A stretch of 64,000 nucleotides of DNA from Bifidobacterium cebidarum (GCF_009193305.1 NZ_WBVS01000002.1:124001-188000); one strand, 5' to 3'; shown: positions 54,125 to 63,223, counted from the first letter of the stretch. Made by a program: numbers and translations. Notes: generated from the sequence alone by a model not told the origin.

Positions 54125-54375
54125 TGGCGTGTCTTCGTCGTTGCTCCTCGGTCGACGTACCTTCGTACGCCTTTCCTCGGTGCGCCTAGAAGCCACGCGC
54201 ATCAGCAACCTTCTTGCAGAAGGCAAGTGATGGAGCGTATACGCCCTTTCCTCAGCGCTCGACGTGCCTGAGCACGCCTTCGGCTTCGGACGGGCGTCTC
54301 CGCACGCATCACTTGCCTTCTTGCAGAAGGTCGCTGATGGCGTGTCTTCGTCGTTGCTCCTCGGTCGACGTACCT
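54112..54375. repeat. 51-bp direct repeat and related hairpins downstream of livF
   Basis: The sequence at 54112-54162, starting inside livF and crossing its stop, is repeated exactly at 54325-54375. Between the copies the palindrome CCTTCTTGCAGAAGG occurs twice (around 54209 and 54316), together with diverged copies of the CGCCTTTCCTC...GCGC segment. The region looks like serial duplication of the livF 3' end. No gene is supported from 54125 to 54683. Confidence 0.8.
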
Positions 54376-54683
54376 GGGCGCGAGCATGCCCAAAATCACC
54401 CTCAATATGGCCTCAAAACCGCATGTTTCCAACAGTTTTCGGGCTTCATCAGCTGGTTACATACGAACAATCTGCACGAATCAACCAGCGCATAGGCTCA
54501 AAGCCAAGATTTGAGAACGGGGAACAATCCACAACCGATTGCATGACCCGATTGCGAGGCGCAGCTCCTGTTTTTCTCCTACTGCCGGCCTCAATCAATT
54601 GCATCAATCATTCGGCACAACGTTCCCCTATCTCAATCGAAAAGACCACTGCCCGAAAGGGAATAGAGAGGATAGGTGGCTTT

Positions 54684-55955
54684 ATGAACAAGAACATCAA
54701 GAAGACGTCCATGGCAATCGTCGCCGCCACGGCCGCTGCGGTTATGGCGCTCGCCGGCTGCGGCTCAAGCGGGTCGGCATCAGGCGATTCCAGTGCGGCG
54801 GCCAAGAAGACCGATACGTTCGTGCTCGGCGGACTGTGGCCTGAAACCGGTTCACTGGCCTACTTGGCGCCGCCTGAACTGGCTGCCGAGAAGCTGGCCG
54901 TATCGGACATCAATGCGGCCGGTGGCGTGCTGGGCAAAGACATCACCACCGTGGACGCCGATACGTCCGACGCCGATCACGCCGATCAGAACTCCTCGGC
55001 AACCCAATCCGTGATGAGCAAGAACCCGTCGTTCGTCATCGGGCCGGCCTCCAGCTCCGTGGTCAAGAACGTGTATAAGACCATCACCTCAGCCAATGTG
55101 CCGATGCTGTCGATGGGCGCCACCAGCTCCGATTTCTCCGGCCTGAGCCCGTACTTCTTCCGCACGGTGCCGCCGGACTCCGTGCAGGGCGCGGTGCTTG
55201 GCCAAGTCATCGCCCAGGATGGCGTGAAGAACCTGGCGGTCGCGGTCTTTAACGACGAATACGGCACCGGCCTGCGCGATACCATCGTCAAAACCGTTGA
55301 AGGTGCAGGCGTGAACGTGGTGTATGGCGCGGACAGCGCCTTCGACCCCACCGAAACGAACTTCTCCTCGATCGTCACGGCTATCAAGGCCTCGAACCCG
55401 GACGCCATCGCGATCGTGGCGTTCGACCAGACCAAGTCGCTGGTCAAGGAGCTCGCATCCCAGGGCGTCGATACGCACAAGCTGTACTTCGTGGATGGCA
55501 ACACCGCCGACTACTCCAAGGACCTTGACGCTGGTCTGCTTGAGGGTGCCAAGGGCACCATTCCGGGTGTGATGGCTTCCGACGAATTCCAGAAGAAGCT
55601 CGTCAAGGCGTACGGCAAGGATATTTCCACCTTCACCTACGGCGCCGAAACCTACGACGGCATCATTCTCGCGGCCCTCGCCGCGCAGAAGGGCGGTTCC
55701 GCGGATGGCGCGACCATCCAGAAGAACATGGCCGCGGTCTCCGGCGCGAATGGCGGCACCAAGTGCAGCACCTACAAGGACTGCGTGGCCGCGCTGAAGT
55801 CCGGCAAGGAAATCACATACAAGGGTCTGACCGGCATCGGTCCGTTCAACAAGAACAACGACCCGAGCTCCGCGAACATCGGCGTCTACGTGTTCGACGG
55901 CCAGAACGTGCCGAAGTTCGATCACACGCAGGAAGGCAAGGTGCCGACCGACTGA
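54684..55955 (+). CDS. LivJ-type substrate-binding lipoprotein
   Basis: A 423-residue receptor of the branched-chain amino-acid importer. The lipoprotein signal is clear (MNKNIKKTS, hydrophobic core, lipobox LAGC near residue 25), followed by a Ser-rich linker and a Peripla_BP_6 fold beginning LGGLWPETGSLAYL. The ATG at 54684 starts the signal peptide; an open frame of 140 codons upstream has no signal and is rejected. It is separated from livF by 560 bases of repeats, so it is probably transcribed from its own promoter at a higher level. It ends at a terminator. Confidence 0.92.
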   Translation: MNKNIKKTSMAIVAATAAAVMALAGCGSSGSASGDSSAAAKKTDTFVLGGLWPETGSLAYLAPPELAAEKLAVSDINAAGGVLGKDITTVDADTSDADHADQNSSATQSVMSKNPSFVIGPASSSVVKNVYKTITSANVPMLSMGATSSDFSGLSPYFFRTVPPDSVQGAVLGQVIAQDGVKNLAVAVFNDEYGTGLRDTIVKTVEGAGVNVVYGADSAFDPTETNFSSIVTAIKASNPDAIAIVAFDQTKSLVKELASQGVDTHKLYFVDGNTADYSKDLDAGLLEGAKGTIPGVMASDEFQKKLVKAYGKDISTFTYGAETYDGIILAALAAQKGGSADGATIQKNMAAVSGANGGTKCSTYKDCVAALKSGKEITYKGLTGIGPFNKNNDPSSANIGVYVFDGQNVPKFDHTQEGKVPTD

Positions 55956-56002
55956 TCCTGAGGGTGGCTGTGATTGCCGATTGTTAGGCGATGAGGTCGA
56001 AG

Positions 56003-56034
56003 AAAAAGTTCCGTCTGAGCGGCGGAACTTTTTT
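56003..56034 (+). terminator. terminator after the substrate-binding protein gene
   Basis: AAAAAGTTCCG pairs perfectly with CGGAACTTTTT around a nine-base loop. Confidence 0.93.
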
Positions 56035-56045
56035 GTGCTTCGGTA

Positions 56046-56115
56046 TCGAACCGGTTCGACACGCCGATTGAGTTGGTTGGAGCACTGTAGCGACGTTAAT
56101 ATCGAACCGGTTCGA
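56046..56115. promoter_or_regulatory. two LacI-type operators upstream of sucrose phosphorylase
   Basis: TCGAACCGGTTCGA, a perfect 14-bp palindrome with the central CCGG typical of LacI-family sites, lies at 56046-56059 and again at 56102-56115. The starts are 56 bp apart, suitable for looping or double occupancy. Further copies occur before the first MFS gene and a half-degenerate one before the lacI gene. Confidence 0.9.
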
Positions 56116-56251
56116 TACAGAAGGTGCGAACACGAACGTCACTCTGAAACGGTCATCAATGAGCGCTTCGAGGATGGCAAATACGTGACTTAGTGGTAGA
56201 AGAGTCGCGTTCGTTCGGCAATCCGCACCCCGACACAACACAGGAGTTGCA

Positions 56252-57778
56252 GTGAAGAACAAAGTCCAACTCATTACCTACGCGGATCGCCTCGGCGACG
56301 GCACCATCGCCAGCATGACCGACATCCTGCGCACGCGCTTCAACGGCATCTACGACGGCGTGCACATCCTGCCGTTCTTCACCCCGTTCGACGGCGCGGA
56401 CGCCGGCTTCGACCCGATCGACCATACCAAGGTGGACCCGCGCCTCGGCTCCTGGGATGATGTGGCCGAACTTTCCAAGACCCACAACATCATGGTGGAT
56501 GCCATCGTGAACCACATGAGCTGGGAATCCGCCCAGTTCCAGGATGTGCTGAAGAACGGCGAGGAATCCGAGTACTATCCGATGTTCCTCACGATGAGCT
56601 CCGTCTTCCCGAACGGCGCCACCGAAGAGGATCTGGCCGGCATCTACCGTCCGCGCCCGGGCCTGCCGTTCACCCACTACAAGTTCGCCGGCAAGACCCG
56701 CCTGGTCTGGGTGAGCTTCACCCCGCAGCAGGTGGACATCGACACCGACTCCGACAAGGGTTGGGAATACCTGATGTCCATCTTCGATCAGATGGCCGCC
56801 AGCCACGTGAGCTATATCCGCCTCGACGCGGTCGGCTACGGCGCCAAGGAAGCCGGCACCAGCTGCTTCATGACCCCGAAGACCTTCAAGCTCATCTCGC
56901 GTCTGCGCGAAGAGGGCATGAAGCGCGGCCTCGAAATCCTCATCGAAGTGCACTCGTACTACAAGAAGCAGGTGGAGATCGCCTCCAAGGTGGACCGTGT
57001 CTACGATTTCGCGCTGCCGCCGCTGCTCCTGCACTCCCTGTTCACCGGCCACGTCGAACCGGTGGCGCACTGGACCGAGATCCGCCCGAACAACGCCGTC
57101 ACCGTGCTTGATACGCACGACGGCATCGGCGTGATCGACATCGGCTCCGACCAGCTCGACCGTAGCCTCAAGGGTCTTGTGCCGGACGAGGATGTGGACA
57201 ACCTGGTCAACACCATCCACGCCAACACCCACGGCGAATCCCAGGCCGCCACCGGCGCCGCCGCCTCGAACCTTGATCTGTACCAGGTCAACAGCACGTA
57301 CTACTCCGCGCTCGGGTGCAACGATCAGCACTACATCGCCGCCCGCGCCGTGCAGTTCTTCCTGCCGGGCGTGCCGCAGGTCTACTACGTGGGTGCGCTG
57401 GCCGGCAAGAACGATATGGAGCTGCTGCACAAGACCAACAACGGCCGCGACATCAACCGCCACTACTACTCCACGGCGGAGATCGATGAGAACCTCGCCC
57501 GCCCGGTGGTGCGCGCACTCAATGCGTTGGCCAAGTTCCGCAACGAACTGCCCGCGTTCGACGGCGAATTCAGCTATAAGGCCGATGGCGATCGTGCGAT
57601 CACGTTCCGCTGGGATGCCGCGGATGGCAAGGCCTGGGCCGCGCTGACCTTCGAGCCAGGCCGTGGCCTCGGTGCGGATAGCGCCGAGCCGGTCGCCTCG
57701 CTGGCTTGGGCGGACGCCGCCGGCGAGCATCGTACCGAGGATTTGCTCAATAATCCGCCGACGGTCGCCATCGACTGA
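56252..57778 (+). CDS. scrP: sucrose phosphorylase (GH13_18)
   Basis: Cleaves sucrose with phosphate to glucose-1-phosphate and fructose, saving one ATP equivalent. The 508-residue protein starts MKNKVQLITYADRLGDGT and carries the GH13 catalytic residues exactly at the positions known for the Bifidobacterium adolescentis enzyme: nucleophile D192 (RLDAVGYG) and acid/base E232 (LIEVHSY), with a third Asp in VLDTHDGIG. The start is a GTG with CAGGAG upstream. Two operators precede it, so it is under the LacI-type repressor encoded 4 kb downstream. Confidence 0.97.
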   Translation: MKNKVQLITYADRLGDGTIASMTDILRTRFNGIYDGVHILPFFTPFDGADAGFDPIDHTKVDPRLGSWDDVAELSKTHNIMVDAIVNHMSWESAQFQDVLKNGEESEYYPMFLTMSSVFPNGATEEDLAGIYRPRPGLPFTHYKFAGKTRLVWVSFTPQQVDIDTDSDKGWEYLMSIFDQMAASHVSYIRLDAVGYGAKEAGTSCFMTPKTFKLISRLREEGMKRGLEILIEVHSYYKKQVEIASKVDRVYDFALPPLLLHSLFTGHVEPVAHWTEIRPNNAVTVLDTHDGIGVIDIGSDQLDRSLKGLVPDEDVDNLVNTIHANTHGESQAATGAAASNLDLYQVNSTYYSALGCNDQHYIAARAVQFFLPGVPQVYYVGALAGKNDMELLHKTNNGRDINRHYYSTAEIDENLARPVVRALNALAKFRNELPAFDGEFSYKADGDRAITFRWDAADGKAWAALTFEPGRGLGADSAEPVASLAWADAAGEHRTEDLLNNPPTVAID

Positions 57779-57934
57779 CGATGAATCGCCCAGCCATGTC
57801 GTCTTCCGGGAGTCTTTCTGCGGCCATGTTTCACAGTGAGTTTCACGGTAGGCGACATTGGTCTGGGTGTGTTGTACCGAGACTTCTTGGATGCTTTTCG
57901 CGCGAAAAGTCCGGGGTGTTTCTGGGGAAGTGTC

Positions 57935-58005
57935 TCGAACCGGTTCGACACGCCGAAACGATTAGGTCAAACGATTGACTTTGCGATAATATCGAACCGG
58001 TTCGA
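57935..58005. promoter_or_regulatory. two LacI-type operators upstream of the first sucrose-locus MFS gene
   Basis: TCGAACCGGTTCGA occurs at 57935-57948 and 57992-58005. The 57-bp spacing is almost the same as for the pair before the phosphorylase (56 bp). The leader from here to the MFS start is about 190 bases. Confidence 0.9.
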
Positions 58006-58195
58006 AGCAGACGACATACGAGTCAACGCAGGAGTTGCCCCAAGAGACCTCGAAAGTCGGAGACAGAGAAAGTCGCCGAAAGTCTTACGGTCGGAAACAC
58101 CGCAGTTCGCACCACGGTTGCCGCCTTCCACGATCCGCATAACTACAGACGTCATCGAAGAGTCCTGTAAACCCACGAGCACAGGGAAGAGAACC

Positions 58196-59527
58196 ATGGA
58201 AAACACCATCGAAACTGCAGCGGCGCCAAACGCACCGGCAGTCAACCGTAACGAACTCGACAGTTACGGCCGTCGTCCGTCCGTCGTAGACGTGTTCCGC
58301 CTCGGCGCCGGCTTCACCATCAGCCTTATCATCACCGGCATCGTCTGGGTGTCGCTGTCCTCCATCCTCGTGCCGCAGCTCGTGGATCAGATCGCCCCCG
58401 GCCAGCGCGAAGCCTTCATCGGTACCATCAACTCCGTTGGTTCCGTGGTGGCCCTGTTCGCCAACATCATCTTCGGCACCTTCTCCGATCTCACCCGCTC
58501 CAAGTGGGGCAAGCGCACGCTGTGGATCATCAGCGGCGGTATCCTGTGCGGCGCCTGCGTGGCCGGCCTGCTGGTCACCCGTTCCCTGCCGCTCATTCTG
58601 CTGCTGTGGTGCGGCATGCAGCTGTTCTACAACTGGATGAACGCTCCGTTCGTCGCCACCCTGTCCGACCGTGTGCCGGATAAGTTCCGTGGTTCCGTCT
58701 CCTCCTTCATGGGCGCAGGCGGCGTGCTCGGCCAGACCGCAGGCTCCTTGGTCGGCTCCCTGCTCATCAGCAACATTGATCTCGGCTTCGCCGTCGGCGC
58801 TCTCGGCTTCGCCCTCGTCGGCATCATCGTGGTCGGCATTTGGCCGCGCGAACCCTCCAATGTGGACGAAGAGCGCGAGCCGATCAGCCTCAAGATGGTG
58901 CTCATGGCCTTCATCCCGCCGCACGGCAAGGGTGCCCGCAACTTCTACTACGCACTGTTCGGCCGCATGATGATGGTCGCCGGCTACCAGATGATCAACG
59001 GCTACCTGCTCTACGTGGTCAAGTACTACACCTTCTCCGACTCCGGCTACGACGCCGAGCAGCTCAAGACCGCAGCGGCCGGCGTGATCGCCACCATGTC
59101 CGTGATCACCATGGTCGTCTCCCTGATCGCAGCCCTCGTCTCCGGCCCGATCTCCGACAAGCTTGGCATGCGTAAGGTCCCGGTCGCCGCAGCAAGCGTG
59201 CTGTTCGCCATCGGCGCCGCAATGCCGTGGATCTTCCACAATGCATGGGGCATGTACCTGTTCGCCGCCATCGCCGGCTTCGGCTACGGCGTGTACAACG
59301 CCATCGACCAGGCTCTGAACGTCTCCATCCTGCCGAACCCGAAGGAAGCCGGTAAGGATCTGGGCGTGCTCAACATGGCCAACACCCTGTCCACCGTGCT
59401 CGGCTCCCTGCTCACCTCCGGTGTGGTTATGGCCACCGGCGGCAACTACGGTCTGGTGTTCCCGGTCTGCATCGTGGTGGTGCTCATCGCAGCCTTCCTG
59501 ATCATGCAGATCAAGGGCGTCAAGTAG
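58196..59527 (+). CDS. MFS sugar (likely sucrose) permease
   Basis: A 443-residue permease with 12 helices, the MFS motif SDLTRSKWGKRTLW and an ending (LGVLNMANTLSTVLG, MQIKGVK) closely resembling the permease at 29563. GGGAAGAG fixes the ATG at 58196; the frame is open upstream through the operators but lacks support there. Placed between sucrose phosphorylase and the lacI gene and preceded by two operators, it is the best candidate for the sucrose/proton symporter (ScrT role). A terminator follows. Confidence 0.9.
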   Translation: MENTIETAAAPNAPAVNRNELDSYGRRPSVVDVFRLGAGFTISLIITGIVWVSLSSILVPQLVDQIAPGQREAFIGTINSVGSVVALFANIIFGTFSDLTRSKWGKRTLWIISGGILCGACVAGLLVTRSLPLILLLWCGMQLFYNWMNAPFVATLSDRVPDKFRGSVSSFMGAGGVLGQTAGSLVGSLLISNIDLGFAVGALGFALVGIIVVGIWPREPSNVDEEREPISLKMVLMAFIPPHGKGARNFYYALFGRMMMVAGYQMINGYLLYVVKYYTFSDSGYDAEQLKTAAAGVIATMSVITMVVSLIAALVSGPISDKLGMRKVPVAAASVLFAIGAAMPWIFHNAWGMYLFAAIAGFGYGVYNAIDQALNVSILPNPKEAGKDLGVLNMANTLSTVLGSLLTSGVVMATGGNYGLVFPVCIVVVLIAAFLIMQIKGVK

Positions 59528-59588
59528 TCCCGACGCCACTTTGGCAAACCAAATAAGCAAGCTTCTTTCCGAAGAATTCCCTAAGCGA

Positions 59589-59633
59589 TCGGCCCGCTTC
59601 GTTCCCACAAGGAACCGGAGCGGGCCGATTTTT
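59589..59633 (+). terminator. terminator after the first MFS gene
   Basis: TCGGCCCGCT..GTTCC pairs with GGAAC...AGCGGGCCGA and is followed by TTTTT. It separates the two permease genes into different transcripts. Confidence 0.93.
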
Positions 59634-59752
59634 ATGATTGCTGCGCTCAGCTGCACGCCGAATGCGTGCCCTGCCGCCAATATCGCATCCGATATTGCAT
59701 CAGACTGCTGCGCAATTCGTTGGGGCGATGCTCTACCGGGATAGGCTCGGCG

Positions 59753-59820
59753 TAAAATAAGCCCATGAAAAAGTAAGCCGCTCGCAATGCACTGAGGCAA
59801 GGTGCGTGCGGGCGGTTTTG
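59753..59820 (+). promoter_or_regulatory. possible promoter, minimal ORF and terminator ahead of the second MFS gene
   Basis: A TAAAAT -10-like box (59753-59758) lies seven bases before ATGAAAAAGTAA (59765), a three-codon frame that could be read as a leaderless start. Directly after it, CCGC.CGCA..GCAC can pair with GTGC..TGCG.GCGG followed by TTTT. The order promoter, tiny ORF, terminator recalls an attenuator. This is speculative. The rest of the 374-base gap holds no gene. Confidence 0.35.
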
Positions 59821-59901
59821 CGTTGTGCGAGATGGCGGATCGCGCGAGATGGCGCACGCATCGGCTGCACAAGATCGAGAGATGAGAGAAAAGAGCGAAC
59901 C

Positions 59902-61551
59902 ATGCTGGAACCATATGTGCGCCCGGGCATCGATGATCGCCCCGATTTGGACAAGGCGCTGAGTCCCGAAGATAAGGCCGCAGTGGCCCGACTGGCCATT
60001 AAAAACCGTCGCCGCCCGCCGGAAGCCTCCGCCGATCAGCCTGAAGCACAGGCCGTGCGCCTCGCCGCCGCCAGCACCGCCACCGCAGTAGCTGCGGCCG
60101 CCAGCGTGGATGCCCCTGCGCCGGACATGTCCTCCGCATACCTGGATATGCGCGATCCGATGGTGGCTGCCAACGGCGAGAAGCCCGATAGCAGGAAGGT
60201 CAGCCGCCTCAACTGGGGCTTCTTCGCCGCGTCCATGCTCGTCGGCGCCCCATGGGTGGCATTGAACACCATCGCCCTGCCGAACGCAGTGGCCCGACTG
60301 TTCCATTACGACACCACCGAGCTGCAGATCACCATCAATCCCGTGACCGGCCGCCCGTTCCCTGTGGCCACCGAACTCGCCATGCCGCTGGCCGTGCTGG
60401 TGATCGTCGGCGTGGTGGCCGCCGCGCTGCTCACCCCACTGGTCTCGACCCTGTCCGACCGCACGCGCACCCCGTTCGGCCGCCGCACCCCATGGATGGT
60501 GGGTGGCGGTCTCCTGTGTGCGCTGTTCACCTTGGTGCTGGGGCAAGACACCAGCATCGTGGTGATGTGCTTCTTCTGGGTGCTCATGCAATTCGCCTAC
60601 GCGATGCTCTCCGCGCCGCTGGCCAGCTCGATCAGCGAACGCGTGCCGGACAAGTTCCGCCCGCGCATCGAACGTTGGCATGGCATCGGCGTGATGCTCG
60701 CCCAGGCGCTCGGTGTGCTCATGGGCGCGTTCGGCGTGATGTTCGACTCCTATTCGCCGTTCATCTACACCGCGATCCTGTTCGCCATCTCCGGTATCGC
60801 ATCGGCGTTGATTCTGCCGCGCGAGCCCTCCAGCACCGAGCTGCCGCGTCAACGGTTCGATAGCAGCCAAGTACTTGACCAGCTGCGTCCGCCGTCTGCT
60901 GCGCCCGCGTTCACCCGGGTCTTCACCGCGCGCGCCTGCATGATGACCGGCGTTGGCCTGACCAGTGTATTCCTGTGGTACCTCGTGCGCTTTTGGGTGT
61001 ATGGCAAAACCGTGCAGTTCACCTCCGCTCCGCTGACCGTTCCCGCTGGATTCCTGATTGTCGCAATGGCCGTGGCCACACTGATCGGTGCCGCCATCGC
61101 TTCCTGGTCCGCCGCTCCCATCTCCGAGGCTATCGAAGCGCGCGGCATCCGCACCTCCACCGTGGTGGCCGGCGCCTGCCTGACCTATGCGATTGGCCTT
61201 GCCCTGGCCTGGGGGCTCGGCGTATGGTCCACCGGTACCGCGCGCGAGAATGGCATGGTGGTCTTCGCGCTCATCTCCGGTTTCGCATTCGGCATTTACG
61301 ATGCGCTCGGCCTTGAGCTCGTGATGGACTCGCTGCCTGACCCGCGCAATGCCGGCCATGACCTTGGCGTATACGCGCTCGCGAACTCCGCCGGCTTGGC
61401 GCTCGCCGCCATCATCGGCGCCATATTGGTGAACGCTTTCGCTCACTCCTTCGGCTACTACCTGCTCTTCCCGGCAGGCATCGTGATGGTGCTGCTCGCT
61501 GGCATCGTGACATTGTTGGGCGCCGAAAAAATCGAGGAAACCAAAGAATAA
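59902..61551 (+). CDS. second MFS permease of the sucrose locus
   Basis: A 549-residue permease with an unusually long polar N-terminus (about 115 residues, Ala-rich) before the first helix. It shows the same SDRTRTPFGRRTPW loop as its two paralogues, and a matching C-terminal region (DLGVYALANSAG). The ATG at 59902 starts MLEPYVRPG; the open frame before it is not conserved-looking. It lies between the first permease and the lacI gene but has no TCGAACCGGTTCGA site of its own. It may carry a different oligosaccharide, for example raffinose-type or fructo-oligosaccharides. Confidence 0.87.
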   Translation: MLEPYVRPGIDDRPDLDKALSPEDKAAVARLAIKNRRRPPEASADQPEAQAVRLAAASTATAVAAAASVDAPAPDMSSAYLDMRDPMVAANGEKPDSRKVSRLNWGFFAASMLVGAPWVALNTIALPNAVARLFHYDTTELQITINPVTGRPFPVATELAMPLAVLVIVGVVAAALLTPLVSTLSDRTRTPFGRRTPWMVGGGLLCALFTLVLGQDTSIVVMCFFWVLMQFAYAMLSAPLASSISERVPDKFRPRIERWHGIGVMLAQALGVLMGAFGVMFDSYSPFIYTAILFAISGIASALILPREPSSTELPRQRFDSSQVLDQLRPPSAAPAFTRVFTARACMMTGVGLTSVFLWYLVRFWVYGKTVQFTSAPLTVPAGFLIVAMAVATLIGAAIASWSAAPISEAIEARGIRTSTVVAGACLTYAIGLALAWGLGVWSTGTARENGMVVFALISGFAFGIYDALGLELVMDSLPDPRNAGHDLGVYALANSAGLALAAIIGAILVNAFAHSFGYYLLFPAGIVMVLLAGIVTLLGAEKIEETKE

Positions 61552-61561
61552 GGCGGCCGAA

Positions 61562-61575
61562 TAAAACCGGTTCGA
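61562..61575. promoter_or_regulatory. variant LacI-type operator upstream of lacI gene
   Basis: TAAAACCGGTTCGA keeps the centre and one half of the TCGAACCGGTTCGA palindrome, 133 bases before the repressor gene. It would allow weak autoregulation. A short GGGGGTGT...ACGCCCCCG hairpin (about 61602-61631) lies between it and the gene. Confidence 0.75.
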
Positions 61576-61707
61576 GTACACTGGTCTCCAGTGCGAAATT
61601 GCGGGGGTGTGCAGCAGATGCACGCCCCCGTTTGCGTATCGCGACGATTGTGAATGGTTGAGACGATGCGCGATGTATGACGAACGAACCGATGGAGGCG
61701 AACAATC

Positions 61708-62757
61708 ATGGTCGGCATGCGCGACGTGGCCAAGGAAGCAGGGGTATCCGTAAGCACAGTGTCGTTGGTGGTGAACGGCACTGGCTATGTTTCCGACGAC
61801 ATGCGCGCCAAAGTCGAGGCGGCCATGCATGAGCTCCATTACATCCCCAACGAACTGGCGCGTAACCTCTACCGCAATCGCACCAACACCATCGGCGTGA
61901 TCGTGCCGACCATCCTGCATCCGTTCTTCGCCACGCTCACCGCGCATCTGCAGCGCGAATTCGCCAGGCGCGACCTCAAAACCCTGCTGTGCTCCACCGC
62001 GGACGCCGCCACCGGTGAAAGCGAATACGTGAACATGCTGCAGCGGCACATGATGGACGGCATCATCATGGCCGCCCACACCGAGCACCAGCCGGACTAC
62101 TGGACCTCCATCCACCGGCCCATCGTGGCGTTCGACCGCATCCTGGGCGAAGGAGTGCCCTCGGTGCGATCCGATCACGAGACCGGCGGTCGCATGATCG
62201 CACGTCAGCTCATCGGCTCAGGTGCGCGGCATGTGGTGCTGGTCGGCGGGCCGCGCTCGCAGTTTGCCGAAGGCACCACGTTCCCCACGGTCCGCTATCA
62301 CCTGACCGTGGAGCGGATGATGGCCGATGCCGGCATAGCATGCGATTATGTGGAGGCCGGTTCCGTCACCGACGTCGTGGCCCACGAAGCCACCGCCGCC
62401 GCGATTTTCGAGCGCTATCCCGACGTCGACGCCATCGTCGGCTCCGATGTGGTCGCCGCCATGGCACTACAGGAAGCCGAACGCCGCGGCATCAGCGTGC
62501 CCGCCAACCTGCAGATCATCGCGTACGACGGCACTATGGCCGCAGAGTTGGCCGGCAAACGACTGGCCATGGTCCGGCAGGACTTCGCAGGCATCGCCGC
62601 CGCGCTCGCCGAACAGATGGACCAGCAGATCGAAGCCGAAAACGGGTCGAATCATGGCGCGCAATCCAAGAGCGCCGAGCAGGTCGATGCCGGCGAATCC
62701 GCACAGCCCGGGCAGGTCGTGCCGGTATCCTTCATCGCCGGCGAAACCACACGGTAA
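61708..62757 (+). CDS. scrR: LacI-family repressor of the sucrose regulon
   Basis: A 349-residue LacI-type repressor. The N-terminal helix-turn-helix and hinge are complete (MRDVAKEAGVSVSTVSLVVN, then the hinge helix at PNELARNLY). The core is a sugar-binding Peripla_BP fold, and a 30-residue low-complexity insert lies near the end. Five copies or variants of TCGAACCGGTTCGA lie upstream of the phosphorylase, the first permease and this gene, so it most likely represses all three until sucrose or a derived sugar is present. The symbol follows the scrPTR naming used for such clusters. Confidence 0.9.
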   Translation: MVGMRDVAKEAGVSVSTVSLVVNGTGYVSDDMRAKVEAAMHELHYIPNELARNLYRNRTNTIGVIVPTILHPFFATLTAHLQREFARRDLKTLLCSTADAATGESEYVNMLQRHMMDGIIMAAHTEHQPDYWTSIHRPIVAFDRILGEGVPSVRSDHETGGRMIARQLIGSGARHVVLVGGPRSQFAEGTTFPTVRYHLTVERMMADAGIACDYVEAGSVTDVVAHEATAAAIFERYPDVDAIVGSDVVAAMALQEAERRGISVPANLQIIAYDGTMAAELAGKRLAMVRQDFAGIAAALAEQMDQQIEAENGSNHGAQSKSAEQVDAGESAQPGQVVPVSFIAGETTR

Positions 62758-62893
62758 GCGGCGCGCGCAATTGGCGCTTTATCTGCGATGTCCACAATGT
62801 GAACCCCTGCTAGATTGGCGAGCAAAGCGAACCTATCTTAACTTTCCAGTTCGGGTCATACGGACCCGCTCGATACCGAAAGGAGGCCACGCG

Positions 62894-62962
62894 ATGACTG
62901 GATTCAATGCTTCTGCGTTTGTATCCGCACGAATTATTAGCCCGTCTTCGCTGGCGGACTAA
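62894..62962 (+). CDS. leader peptide of 22 residues (attenuator)
   Basis: ATG at 62894 with a near-ideal GAAAGGAGG upstream opens a 22-codon frame ending TAA at 62960-62962. The encoded peptide begins MTGFNASAF and ends RIISPSSLAD. It has a far better ribosome binding site than a chance ORF of this size would have, and it is followed by mutually exclusive RNA hairpins. The signal amino acid or ligand is not obvious; Ser, Ile and Ala dominate the second half. Confidence 0.6.
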   Translation: MTGFNASAFVSARIISPSSLAD

Positions 62963-63052
62963 TTCGGCATGATGCTTGAAGCCCCGTCAACGAAGGCAGG
63001 GCCAATCAAGCTGACACAATCGGTAAGGCCCTGCAAGTTGCGGGGCCTTTTT
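62944..63052 (+). promoter_or_regulatory. transcription attenuator upstream of MHS transporter
   Basis: Segment 1 (GTCTTCG, 62944-62950, inside the leader peptide gene) can pair with segment 2 (CGAAGGC, 62991-62997). Segment 2 extended (GCAGGGCC, 62996-63003) can instead pair with segment 3 (GGCCCTGC, 63027-63034). Segment 3 also forms the terminator AAGGCCC.GC/GC.GGGCCTT with a T-run (63025-63052). This is the classic 1:2, 2:3, 3:4 arrangement, in which a ribosome stalled near the end of the leader frees segment 2 and prevents termination. Confidence 0.65.
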
Positions 63053-63223
63053 GTTGCGCTCACAAGGCTTACAGCAAACCCCGCGAGATGACGGCGGACG
63101 GATAGCCAAGCAAACAAACAAACACAACATAAGCAATGCAGTGTGGAACACATCGTGAAACACTGCGGAACAGTCGCCCTGGCAAGTTGGGTTAGCGCAG
63201 GGCGAGAACCAACAGGAGCAATA

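Noticed and set aside
54264..54683. N-terminal extension of the substrate-binding protein
   Set aside because: The lipoprotein signal begins at 54684; the upstream frame runs through repeats and would bury the signal peptide.
59647..62178. 843-codon minus-strand open frame opposite the second permease and lacI
   Set aside because: Shadow of two clear genes; His/Gly/Glu-rich translation with no domain.
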